Assembly: GCA_035456465.1 (NCBI GenBank)
Contig: DATIDD010000097.1
Location: 1-7,515, forward strand
Source: DATHTC01 sp035456465
Lineage (GTDB): Bacteria > Actinomycetota > Thermoleophilia > Gaiellales > Gaiellaceae
Reading direction: 5' to 3'
DNA: 7,515 nucleotides
Part shown: piece after piece, positions 1 through 6,673 of the stretch
How the letters are laid out: the number at the start of each line of letters is the position of its first letter
Position numbering within the stretch: the first letter of the stretch is position 1
Notes under the pieces: generated by a model
Databases searched by the model: none
What the model saw: the letters and a program-made list of their open reading frames with translations, nothing else
What the model was told of the DNA's origin: nothing
Made by a program: the position numbers and the translations under genes

Positions 1-2121
1 AACGAATACGAGGGCGTCGACGCGATGTTCGACCTCGTCGAGCGCCTGGTGACGACGCCCTACGGGACGGACCCGGAGGTCGACGCGATCCTCGACCACG
101 TCGTGCTCCTGTGGAACGTCGACCAGAACCCCGACGGCCGCGTCCGCGGCCAGCGGGCCAACGGCAACAACTTCGACCTCAACCGCGACTTCCTCACGCA
201 GTCGCAGAGCGAGACGCTCGCCTCGATCGGGATCATGCAGCGCTGGCTGCCGCCGGAGGTGCTCGACCTCCACGGCTACGTCACGCCGACGCTGATCGAG
301 GCGACGACGAAGCCGCACAACCCGAGCATCGAGTACGACCTCTGGCTGAAGTGGAACCAGTCGCGGATCGACGCGAACGAGGCCGCGATGAACGCGATCG
401 GCCTCGCGGTCACCCGCCCGATCAACGACTGGTGCCCGGAGGGGGACGAGCCGAACGTGCCCGGCGGCCCGTGCGACGACGGCAGCACGCCGGGGCCGGC
501 GGTGGCCGAGGGCTGGGACGACTGGGGCCCGTTCTACACCCCCATGTACGCCCAGCACATCGGCCTCAACGGCTCGACCGTCGAGATGTGCAACAGCACC
601 GGCACCGGCTGCGGCGTCCCCGGCTCGACCACGCACCAGCGCGGCCGCCTCGGCGCCCGCCTCGCGCAGTCGACCGTCGTCTGGTCGACGCTCCAGTTCG
701 ACGTCGCCAACCGCAGCGAGCTCCTGCACGACGAGCTCGAGATCTACCGCCGCGGGGTCCTCAACGCGGCGCGGCCGCCGTGCTGCCCGCCGCCGTTCGA
801 CGTCGCCAACAACTGGATGACCGAGTACCCGACGGCGCACGTGATCCCGCTCGGCCCGGGCCAGCGCAGCAACGCCGAGGCCAACCGGCTCGTGGCGTGG
901 CTGCTCGACAACGGGATCCAGGTCGAGGAGCTGAAGCAGGACACGTCGTTCGGCGGCCGCACGTTCGCCCGCGGCTCGTACGTCGTGTTCATGAACCAGG
1001 CGCGGCGCGGGCTCGCGAACACCGCGCTGTCCGTGGGCGACGACGTGTCCAACTCGATCAGTCAGCTCTACGCGCCGCCGGCGGCCTGGAGCCACGGCTA
1101 CCTGTGGGGTGCCGACATCGTCACGATCCCGCGGTCGGCCGCGTTCGCGCCGCAGACGAACCGGATCCTGTCGCCGAGCCACCTGCCGGGCGGCGTCGAG
1201 CCCGGCAAGGCGGACGCCTACGCGCTCGAGCTCGACTCGGCCACGGCCGTCCGGACGCTCAACGCGCTGCTCGGACGCGGCATCGCCGCCCAGGTCGCGC
1301 TCGCCCCCTCGACCGGCCCGGACGGCGACGCCCTGCCGGCCGGCTCCGTCTACTTCGCCGCCGATCCGGCGACGAAGGACGCGCTCGACGCGGCCGGCAA
1401 GGACGCCGGGCTGACGTTCCGCCGGGGCACGACGCCCGCGGCGACGGAGCCGATCGACCGCGTGCCGCGGATCGCGGTGCTGACCGGAGGCGTGAACCAG
1501 GACGTCTGGTCGCTGCGGAACCTCGGCTTCACCGCCGAGCCCGTGTCGACGACGACCCTCAACACCGCGCTCGAGGACCCGCTGCTCAACTACGACCTCG
1601 TCTTCAACACGGGCGGCTGGCCGTCGGCGGCGCTCCCCACCGCACGGGCCCGGCTGACGGCGTTCTTCGCAGGCGGCGGCGGCTACCTCGGGGCAGGCGT
1701 GAACGGCGCGAACTTCCTCACCGCCGGCGGGCAGGTGCTCGGCCTCGCCGCCGCCAGCCGCGGCGGGGCGGGCCGGAGCGGGATCGTCAACTGGGAGAAC
1801 ACCGGCGGGAACGCGAGCCCGATCGTGGGCGCCTATCCCTCCACGGACACCGCGATCGCGGACCCGCCCGCCTGGTACACGTCGATCCCGTCCTCGTTCA
1901 CGACGGACGCGCGCTACCCGAACACCGGGATCCTCGCGGCCGGGCTCTGGCTGCTCGACCCGCAGTCGGCATCCGCGCCGGGCGCGACGATCATCGCGCA
2001 CGGGACGAACACGGCGGGCACCTCCAGGCAGACCGTGTTCGCGCTCAACCCGCTCTACCGCGCCGACCCCGAGCGCGAATGGCCCGCGCTCGCCTCGGCG
2101 GCGTACTGGGCCGACCGGTAA
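1..2121 (+). CDS. M14-family zinc carboxypeptidase, secreted type, 5' end missing
   Basis: Metallopeptidase expected to remove C-terminal residues from peptides, probably outside the membrane. The frame is open to the left edge and reads NEYEGVDA before the ATG at 25. M14 enzymes need an HxxE zinc motif upstream of NPDG, so that ATG is not the true start; the signal peptide and zinc His lie outside. Numbering from the ATG at 25: NPDG at 35-38; R44 plus DLNRD at 51-55 (matching the substrate-binding Arg and Asn-Arg of carboxypeptidase A); H83 in DLHGY as third zinc ligand; E187 in STVEM as probable catalytic Glu. Residues 270-475 form a middle domain (GSYVVFMNQARRG). From about 480 (RIAVLTGGVNQDVWSLRNLGF) comes a GATase1-like Rossmann domain without cysteine, so probably not an amidotransferase. 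All six cysteines (137, 150, 189, 196, 253, 254) are in the catalytic half, which suggests disulfides. Family assignment is firm; the substrate is unknown. Confidence 0.9.
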   Translation, partial: NEYEGVDAMFDLVERLVTTPYGTDPEVDAILDHVVLLWNVDQNPDGRVRGQRANGNNFDLNRDFLTQSQSETLASIGIMQRWLPPEVLDLHGYVTPTLIEATTKPHNPSIEYDLWLKWNQSRIDANEAAMNAIGLAVTRPINDWCPEGDEPNVPGGPCDDGSTPGPAVAEGWDDWGPFYTPMYAQHIGLNGSTVEMCNSTGTGCGVPGSTTHQRGRLGARLAQSTVVWSTLQFDVANRSELLHDELEIYRRGVLNAARPPCCPPPFDVANNWMTEYPTAHVIPLGPGQRSNAEANRLVAWLLDNGIQVEELKQDTSFGGRTFARGSYVVFMNQARRGLANTALSVGDDVSNSISQLYAPPAAWSHGYLWGADIVTIPRSAAFAPQTNRILSPSHLPGGVEPGKADAYALELDSATAVRTLNALLGRGIAAQVALAPSTGPDGDALPAGSVYFAADPATKDALDAAGKDAGLTFRRGTTPAATEPIDRVPRIAVLTGGVNQDVWSLRNLGFTAEPVSTTTLNTALEDPLLNYDLVFNTGGWPSAALPTARARLTAFFAGGGGYLGAGVNGANFLTAGGQVLGLAAASRGGAGRSGIVNWENTGGNASPIVGAYPSTDTAIADPPAWYTSIPSSFTTDARYPNTGILAAGLWLLDPQSASAPGATIIAHGTNTAGTSRQTVFALNPLYRADPEREWPALASAAYWADR

Positions 2122-2129
2122 CGACCTCC

Positions 2130-2160
2130 AGGGCGGCTCCGGGCGCACCGGAGCCGCCCT
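2130..2160 (+). terminator. Hairpin terminator after the M14 peptidase gene
   Basis: A perfect 13-bp inverted repeat (2130-2142 against 2148-2160) encloses a 5-base loop. It begins 8 bases after the TAA stop at 2119-2121. No real T-tract follows (GTTGCG), which is usual for terminators in high-GC actinobacteria. The perfect pairing and position support a terminator; the function is inferred. Confidence 0.75.
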
Positions 2161-2166
2161 GTTGCG

Positions 2167-2172
2167 TAGGCT
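2167..2172 (+). promoter_or_regulatory. Possible leaderless -10 element (TAGGCT) for the ABC exporter
   Basis: TAGGCT fits the actinobacterial -10 pattern TAnnnT. It sits so that a transcript starting 7 bases after its last base would begin exactly at the GTG start codon at 2179. The GTG has no convincing Shine-Dalgarno sequence, and a terminator hairpin ends only 18 bases upstream, so a local promoter is needed unless there is read-through. No clear -35 hexamer is visible: its expected place lies within the hairpin's loop and right arm. This is inference from spacing and consensus only. Confidence 0.45.
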
Positions 2173-2178
2173 CGTGAC

Positions 2179-3081
2179 GTGGCCGACGCGGTCCGCTTCG
2201 ACCGACTCACGAAGCGCTACGGGAAGCGGCGCGGCGTCATCGACCTGACCTTCACGGTGCGTGCGGGCGAGGTCTTCGGCTACCTCGGCCCCAACGCCGC
2301 CGGCAAGACGACCACGATCCGGACGCTGCTCGACCTGATCCGCCCGACGGCGGGGGCGATCACCGTCCTCGGCCTCGACTCCCACCGCGACTCCCTCGCG
2401 GTGCGGCGGCGCGTGGGCTACCTCCCGGGGGAGCTCGCGCTCTACGAGAAGCTCACCCCGCGCGAGCTCTTCGCCTACTTCGGCAGCCTCCGCGGCGGGC
2501 TCGATCCGCGCGCGGTCACCGACCTCGCCGACCGGTTCGAGCTCGAGCTCGACCGTCCGATCGCCGCGCTCTCCCGCGGGACGAAGCAGAAGGTCGGCCT
2601 CGTCCAGGCGTTCGTCCACCGGCCGGAGCTGCTCGTCCTCGACGAGCCGACGTCCGGGCTCGACCCGCTGATGCAGCGCGAGTTCGAGGAGCTCGTGCGC
2701 GAGACCGTCGCCGACGGACGCACGGTGTTCCTCTCGTCGCACGTGCTCTCCGAGGTGCAACAGGTCGCCGACCGCGTCGCGATCATCCGCGACGGCCTCC
2801 TCGTCACGGTCGAGGAGGTCGCGGCGCTGCACCGGCGCGCCGTGCGCGAGGTCGAGGCCCGCTTCGCGGGCCCGGTTCCGCCCGGCGTCTTCGACGGCGT
2901 GCCGGGCGTCAGGGACGTGACGGTGGACGGCGACTCCGCGCGACTCGTCGTCGAAGGCCCGGTCGACGGAGTCGTGAAGGCACTCGCCCGGTTCGAGGTG
3001 ATCGACCTGCGGAGCCACGAGCCCGACCTCGAGGAGGTCTTCCTGTCGCTCTACCAAGGCGGTGAGCGCGCTGCTGCGTAG
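2179..3081 (+). CDS. ABC-2 type exporter ATP-binding subunit
   Basis: ATPase that would energise the membrane protein encoded just downstream; the exported substrate (drug, lipid or peptide) is not evident. The 300-residue protein has a Walker A at 37-44 (GPNAAGKT), a Q-loop region reading YLPGE at 81-85 with Gly where Gln is usual, the signature LSRGTKQKVG at 131-140, a Walker B with LLVLDEP at 151-157, a D-loop at 160-163 and the H-loop His at 188. YLPGE together with the LSRGTKQ signature is, from memory, normal in one ABC-2 exporter subfamily and not a sign of decay. Residues 220-300 form the C-terminal accessory domain ending EPDLEEVFLSLYQGG, typical of this group (DUF4162-like). The GTG start at 2179 is chosen because the first beta strand (VRFDRLTKRYG) begins directly after it. 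The gene overlaps the permease by 20 bases, indicating one operon. Confidence 0.93.
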   Translation: MADAVRFDRLTKRYGKRRGVIDLTFTVRAGEVFGYLGPNAAGKTTTIRTLLDLIRPTAGAITVLGLDSHRDSLAVRRRVGYLPGELALYEKLTPRELFAYFGSLRGGLDPRAVTDLADRFELELDRPIAALSRGTKQKVGLVQAFVHRPELLVLDEPTSGLDPLMQREFEELVRETVADGRTVFLSSHVLSEVQQVADRVAIIRDGLLVTVEEVAALHRRAVREVEARFAGPVPPGVFDGVPGVRDVTVDGDSARLVVEGPVDGVVKALARFEVIDLRSHEPDLEEVFLSLYQGGERAAA

Positions 3082-3868
3082 CGTGCTCGGAAAGACGGTG
3101 CACGACGCCCGCCGCGGGCTCGTGGGCTGGGGCCTCGGCATCGCCGGCCTCGTCCTGCTGACGTGCTCGGTCTACCCGAGCATCGGCGGCAACGCCGACC
3201 TGCAGCAGGCGATCGAGAACTATCCGGAGGAGCTGAAGGCGTTCGTGGGCGGCTCGCTCGACTTCTCCACCGGGGCCGGCTACCTGAACGGCGAGCTGTT
3301 CTCGCTGATGCTGCCGCTGATCCTGCTCGTCTACGGGATCGGCGCCGGCGCGCGCGCGATCGCCGGCGAGGAGGAGGCCGGCACGCTCGACCTGCTGCTG
3401 GCGAACCCGCTGCGGCGCGAGCGGCTCGTGCTGGAGAAGCTCGGCGCGATCGCGGCACTGCTGGGCCTGCTCGCGGTCGTGACCTACGTCGCGGTCGTCG
3501 CCTCCGACGCGCTGTTCTCGATGGACGTCGGCGCGGGCCCGATCGCGGCGGCGGTGGTCGTCACCTGGCTGCTCGCGCTGCTCCACGGCACGCTCGCGCT
3601 GCTCGTCGGCGCCGCCACCGGAAGCCGCGCGCTGGCGATCGGAGCCGCCGCCGCGGCCGCCGTCGCCGGCTACCTGCTCGACGGCCTCGGGAACCTCGTC
3701 GACGTGCTCGAGCCCTTCCAGCCGCTCGCCCCGTGGCACTGGTACACGGCCGGCGACACGCTCCGACACGGCCTCGCGGCGGGGTGGACGCTGCTGCTCG
3801 CGGCCGCGACGATCCTGGTCGCGATGGCAGCGCCTCCCCTCTTCGCACGCCGGGATCTCTCCGTGTGA
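3062..3868 (+). CDS. ABC-2 type exporter permease subunit
   Basis: Membrane partner of the ATPase upstream; the two would form a homodimer-plus-homodimer exporter. The 268-residue protein shows about six hydrophobic segments near 19-38, 78-98, 126-147, 159-183, 189-206 and 240-260. The cytoplasmic stretch after the second (EEEAGTLDLLLANPLRRERL, 103-122) is the hallmark of ABC-2 permeases, and the C-terminus FARRDLSV is also typical. The start is uncertain. GTG at 3062 overlaps the ATPase gene by 20 bases, and its AAGG (3056-3059) is too close to act as a Shine-Dalgarno site. An in-frame GTG at 3083, one base after the ATPase stop, would give a protein seven residues shorter. Either choice points to translational coupling. 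Substrate unknown. Confidence 0.88.
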   Translation: MSALLRSVLGKTVHDARRGLVGWGLGIAGLVLLTCSVYPSIGGNADLQQAIENYPEELKAFVGGSLDFSTGAGYLNGELFSLMLPLILLVYGIGAGARAIAGEEEAGTLDLLLANPLRRERLVLEKLGAIAALLGLLAVVTYVAVVASDALFSMDVGAGPIAAAVVVTWLLALLHGTLALLVGAATGSRALAIGAAAAAAVAGYLLDGLGNLVDVLEPFQPLAPWHWYTAGDTLRHGLAAGWTLLLAAATILVAMAAPPLFARRDLSV

Positions 3869-3882
3869 GAGGTGCGGGCAAG

Positions 3883-3909
3883 CCGCAACCGGCCGACGGC
3901 CGGTTTCGG
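3883..3909 (+). terminator. Hairpin terminator after the ABC exporter genes
   Basis: An 8-bp perfect stem (3887-3894 against 3898-3905, loop GAC) extends past one mismatch by three further pairs (3883-3885 with 3907-3909). It starts 15 bases after the permease TGA and ends about 50 bases before the Shine-Dalgarno sequence of the next gene. No T-tract follows. It implies that the next gene is transcribed separately, although I saw no clear -10/-35 pair in 3910-3957. Confidence 0.6.
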
Positions 3910-3957
3910 ATGGCGCCCACCTCCCAACCCGTCAATCTGCGGCTCAACCGGTACGAC

Positions 3958-3966
3958 GAGGAGGAG
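3958..3966 (+). promoter_or_regulatory. Strong ribosome binding site for the 201-aa membrane protein
   Basis: The purine run GAGGAGGAG contains AGGAGG (3959-3964), ending four bases before the ATG at 3969. It is one of only two good Shine-Dalgarno sequences seen in the window and fixes the start codon of the downstream gene. Confidence 0.8.
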
Positions 3967-3968
3967 TC

Positions 3969-4574
3969 ATGTCCACAAAGAGGATCCTGGAGTTCGGGGG
4001 CTACATCGCAGGTGTCGTCCTGATCGTGTTCGGCGTCGCTGCGATCTACATGGGCGTCGACGGCCGCAGCACCGTCCGCGACAGCCTCAAGCAGGAGCAG
4101 ATCGTGTTCGGGAACGCCGCCGAGGACGAGGCGGTCGCGAAGCACGCGAAGCAGTGGTCGGAGGAGCAGGTCACCACCGGCGACCAGGCGCGCGCCTTCG
4201 CGCTCGTCATGCGCGAGCACACGCTCGAGAGCAGCAACGGCCTCACGTACGCGCAGATGGGCCGCTTCGTGTCGGCCGCGAATCCGGACGACCCGGCGGG
4301 GACGAGTGACGAGGCCGCTGCGGCGAAGGACGAGAACGGGAATCCGATCTCGAACGGCGCACGGAACACGTGGGTGACCGAGACGGCGCTCACGACCGCG
4401 CTCAACATGTCCTACATGGCCGAGCAGCTCTCGATCTTCGGCATCGTCGTCGGCGTGGCGCTGCTCCTCGCCGGCATCGGCTTCATCATCCTGTCGCTGC
4501 TCGCGGTTCGCAGGTGGGCTCTGAACGAGACCGAGGCCGCCGCTGCCGCGACCAATCGACCTGCGACGGCCTGA
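3969..4574 (+). CDS. Conserved hypothetical membrane protein with two transmembrane helices
   Basis: Function unknown. The 201-residue protein has hydrophobic helices at about 9-29 and 154-180 around a polar domain of roughly 125 residues. Lys/Arg residues at the N-terminus and RR just after the second helix suggest that both ends are cytoplasmic and the domain between is outside. Notable stretches are GRSTVRDSLKQEQIVFG (32-48), TGDQARAFALVMREHTLES (70-88), LTYAQMGRF (92-100) and NGARNTWVTETALTTALNMS (129-148). From memory, similar segments recur in hypothetical proteins of Thermoleophilia and other actinobacteria; I cannot confirm this here. There is no cysteine, no evident catalytic motif and no signal-cleavage site. 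A strong Shine-Dalgarno fixes the ATG start, and hairpins on both sides make it look like a single-gene unit. The C-terminal tail is Ala/Thr-rich and probably disordered. Confidence 0.85.
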   Translation: MSTKRILEFGGYIAGVVLIVFGVAAIYMGVDGRSTVRDSLKQEQIVFGNAAEDEAVAKHAKQWSEEQVTTGDQARAFALVMREHTLESSNGLTYAQMGRFVSAANPDDPAGTSDEAAAAKDENGNPISNGARNTWVTETALTTALNMSYMAEQLSIFGIVVGVALLLAGIGFIILSLLAVRRWALNETEAAAAATNRPATA

Positions 4575-4590
4575 GCTCGTCGCACCGGCT

Positions 4591-4620
4591 CGAAAGGCGC
4601 CGGCCACCCGGCGCCTTTCG
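4591..4620. terminator. Perfect hairpin between convergent genes, possibly bidirectional
   Basis: A perfect 13-bp inverted repeat (4591-4603 against 4608-4620) with a 4-base loop CCAC lies 16 bases after the stop of the 201-aa protein gene. The arms carry AAA/TTT near their outer ends, but no T-tract continues on either strand. It is well placed to end plus-strand transcription. It is also the only strong hairpin downstream of the liv operon, 119 bases past the livM stop, so it may act from both sides. The remaining intergenic bases, 4621-4739, hold nothing I can assign. Confidence 0.75.
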
Positions 4621-4739
4621 GCTGCCTGCGTCCGGTTCGCTGGGCGCCTGCTCTGCTGCTCCGGCGACGAGCTCCGGATACGTCGAGCGCGAGGTCGCCG
4701 GCGCCTGCCGCGAGGAGCACGACAGCCTCCCCGCACTCG

Positions 4740-5828
4740 TCAGCGACGAGCGCGCCCGACGCCGCTCAGACGGCGCCGCGCCGCGGCGACGCCTCCGAGC
4801 AGCCCGGGCAGAAGGCCGTTCGGGAAGAAGAGCATGATCACGATGAGGAGGATGCCGAACACGCCGAGGGAGAGGATCGAGGGGCCCTGCGGCGGCAGGT
4901 CCCAGCCGAGCAAGCTCTCGCGCGTCCCGAGCTCGCGAAGCTTGTGCTCGACGTAGACGATCGTCACCGCGCCGATCACGGCTCCGTACACGCTTCCCAG
5001 TCCGCCGATCGAGACCATCACGACGAACAGCAGGCTGAGGATGATCGCGAAGTCCTCGGGCCCGAGGAACTGCGCGTAGAACGTGAACAGCCCGCCCGCC
5101 AGGCCGGCCAGCGCCGCGGCGAAGACGAAGAGCTGCAGCTTGAGCAGCGCGACGTTGATCCCCGAGGCGGCCGCAGCCGGCTCGTTCGCGGCGATCGCCT
5201 GCAAGGCACGTCCCGCCCTCGACGCGACGAGGTTCGTCGCGAGCAGCAGCGCGATGCCCACGAGACCCCAGACGACCGCGGCGTGCCTAGCACCGGTGAG
5301 CACGTGACCGCCGACGGCGAGCGGCTCGATCACCGTGACGCCGTACTGCCCACCCGTGAACCGATCCTGCGCATAGAGGAACGACCACGCGATCAGCGCG
5401 AACGCGAGGGTCGCGAACGCGAGGTAGTGGCCGCGCAGGCGCATCAGCGGGATCCCGATCACGACCGCGACCGCAGCGCTGACGAGGGGCGCGACCGCCA
5501 CGGCGAGCAACGGGTCGATGCCGGCCGTCGGATCGACGAGCCGGGCGTCCGGGTCGACCCCGACCGTGAGGAGCCCCGACGTGTACGCGCCGATCAGGAA
5601 GAACCCCCCTTGGCCGAGCGACACCTGGCCGGCGAAGCCCATGAGGAGCGTGAGCCCGATGGCCACGAGCGCGTACAACCCCATGCGGTCGTAGAGCCCG
5701 ACGTCGCCGCGGGCCAGCTGGAACGGCAGCCAGCACGCGAAGACGGTCGCGGCGGCGAGCGCGACGAGGCGCGTGGCCACGCGTCGACGCCGGGCGACGC
5801 GAGCCTGCACCAACGCCTCGGTGCTCAT
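4740..5828 (-). CDS. livM: Branched-chain amino acid-type ABC importer, LivM-like permease
   Basis: Second membrane subunit of a Liv/HAAT-family importer, pairing with the LivH-like protein in the inner membrane. The 362-residue protein begins MSTEALVQ and has a basic N-terminus followed by about eight to ten hydrophobic segments. Family landmarks are LLMGFAGQVSLGQGGFFLIG at 61-80, the LRGHYLAFATLAFA segment at 131-144, the EAA-like ATPase-contact loop SRAGRALQAIAANEPAAAAS at 203-222, and the block with VSIGGLGSVYGAVIGA at 272-287. The ATG start at 5828-5826 is supported by a 4-base ATGA overlap with the livH stop. The reading frame stays open upstream to 6296, but that part is Arg-rich shadow sequence inside livH. 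It is the last gene of the operon. The substrate may be branched-chain amino acids, amides, urea or another polar compound. Confidence 0.93.
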   Translation of the reverse strand: MSTEALVQARVARRRRVATRLVALAAATVFACWLPFQLARGDVGLYDRMGLYALVAIGLTLLMGFAGQVSLGQGGFFLIGAYTSGLLTVGVDPDARLVDPTAGIDPLLAVAVAPLVSAAVAVVIGIPLMRLRGHYLAFATLAFALIAWSFLYAQDRFTGGQYGVTVIEPLAVGGHVLTGARHAAVVWGLVGIALLLATNLVASRAGRALQAIAANEPAAAASGINVALLKLQLFVFAAALAGLAGGLFTFYAQFLGPEDFAIILSLLFVVMVSIGGLGSVYGAVIGAVTIVYVEHKLRELGTRESLLGWDLPPQGPSILSLGVFGILLIVIMLFFPNGLLPGLLGGVAAARRRLSGVGRARR

Positions 5829-6673
5829 ACGGCGAGCTCGCCCCGCGAGCGCCAGCCGATCAGGACGAGCATCACCGCGAGCGCGATGATCAGGTTGTAC
5901 TGCGGGTCGATGTAGCCGATCACGAGCTGCTCTACGACTCCCAGCGCGTAGCCGCCGAGCAGCGCGAGCCTGATCGACGCGAGCCCGCCGAAGACGGCCG
6001 CCGCGAACCCGTTGATCGTGATCGAGAGGCCCGCGCTGTAGGTCACGGGCACCGTCGGCGCGAGCAGCAGGCCGCCGATCGCCGTCAGCGCGCCTGCGAC
6101 CGCGAACGCGATCACGGCGACCGAGCGGAGGTTCAGGCCGATGAGCTCCGCGGCGCGGGGCGAGTCGGCGGAGGCGACGAGCGCCTGCCCGACGATCGAG
6201 CGGCGCAGGAAGAGCGTCAGTCCGGCGGCCGCCGCGAGCGCGACGACGGTCAGCACGGCGTACTGCGGCTGGATCAGCACGCCGCCGACGTCCCACGCGC
6301 GATCCGAGACGGCCGAGTACGACCGTGGCACCTCTCCGAACCCCGCCAGCAACGCGGCCTCGGCGAAGATCGCGATCCCGACCGTGATGATCAGGCTCGC
6401 GAGGTGCGTCGTCCGTCCGCGGATGCCGACGGAGACGACGGCGACGAGCGTCGCGACGAGCGCGGTGACGAGCGTCGCCAGCACGGCGGCGAGGGCGAGC
6501 GACAGGTGCTTGCCGATCGTGTACGTGAGCAGGCCGCCGAGCACCGCGAACACGCCCTGGGCGAAGTTGACGATCCCCGTCGCGCGGTAGACGAGCACGA
6601 GCGACATCCCGACGATCGCGAACACCGAGCCCGTCGAGATCCCGACCACCACGAGCTGGAGGAACGTGGTCAC
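5825..6673 (-). CDS. livH: Branched-chain amino acid-type ABC importer, LivH-like permease
   Basis: First membrane subunit of the Liv/HAAT importer. The 282-residue protein has about eight hydrophobic segments and the LivH hallmark LVYRATGIVNFAQGVFAVLG at 27-46. The EAA-like loop that contacts the ATPases is VGQALVASADSPRAAELIGL at 161-180. The late conserved block NGFAAAVFGGLASIRLALLG (221-240) is recognisable, but it reads SIRLALLGG where the family usually has a Ser/small-Pro-Gly-Ala pattern, so a conserved Gly is missing. The GTG start at 6673-6671 overlaps the livF stop by four bases (GTGA) and has a good GAGGAG ribosome site five bases upstream. Its own stop overlaps livM by four bases. 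Length is within the usual 280-300 range. Substrate not determinable from this subunit. Confidence 0.93.
   Translation of the reverse strand: MTTFLQLVVVGISTGSVFAIVGMSLVLVYRATGIVNFAQGVFAVLGGLLTYTIGKHLSLALAAVLATLVTALVATLVAVVSVGIRGRTTHLASLIITVGIAIFAEAALLAGFGEVPRSYSAVSDRAWDVGGVLIQPQYAVLTVVALAAAAGLTLFLRRSIVGQALVASADSPRAAELIGLNLRSVAVIAFAVAGALTAIGGLLLAPTVPVTYSAGLSITINGFAAAVFGGLASIRLALLGGYALGVVEQLVIGYIDPQYNLIIALAVMLVLIGWRSRGELAV

Noticed and set aside
25..27. ATG at 25 as the true start of the peptidase
   Set aside because: The frame is open and protein-like back to base 1, and an M14 enzyme starting here would lack its HxxE zinc motif.
697..810. 15-base exact direct repeat in the peptidase gene (697-711 and 796-810), both encoding FDVAN
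   Set aside because: Flanking residues differ and the repeat is a single short pair. It is plausibly chance given the strong codon bias, with no sign of a tandem duplication.
111..2177. Second long open frame of 688 codons on the plus strand overlapping the peptidase gene
   Set aside because: The translation is dominated by Arg, Pro and Ala with no domain sense, as expected for an out-of-frame reading of GC-rich coding DNA. The peptidase frame carries all the M14 motifs.
3910..3957. Promoter for the 201-aa membrane protein gene
   Set aside because: Elements such as CAATCT (3933-3938) and TACGAC (3952-3957) match a -10 poorly or leave too short a leader, and no -35 partner is convincing, so no promoter is called.
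3561..4736. 391-codon minus-strand open frame across the permease end and the hypothetical gene
   Set aside because: Low-complexity, Arg-rich translation that passes through two terminator hairpins and lies opposite better-supported plus-strand genes.
4736..4750. Small inverted repeat (6-bp stem, 3-base loop) over the livM stop codon
   Set aside because: Too short, and it partly covers the coding end. The stronger hairpin at 4591-4620 is a better terminator candidate.
4944..5915. 323-codon plus-strand open frame opposite livM
   Set aside because: Composed mostly of Arg, Glu, Asp and His runs with no recognisable fold; it is the antisense shadow of livM.
5829..6296. Possible N-terminal extension of LivM by 156 residues
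   Set aside because: The extension lies wholly inside livH in another frame and is Arg-rich. The ATGA overlap at 5828-5825 and the LivM-like start MSTEALVQ give a better start.
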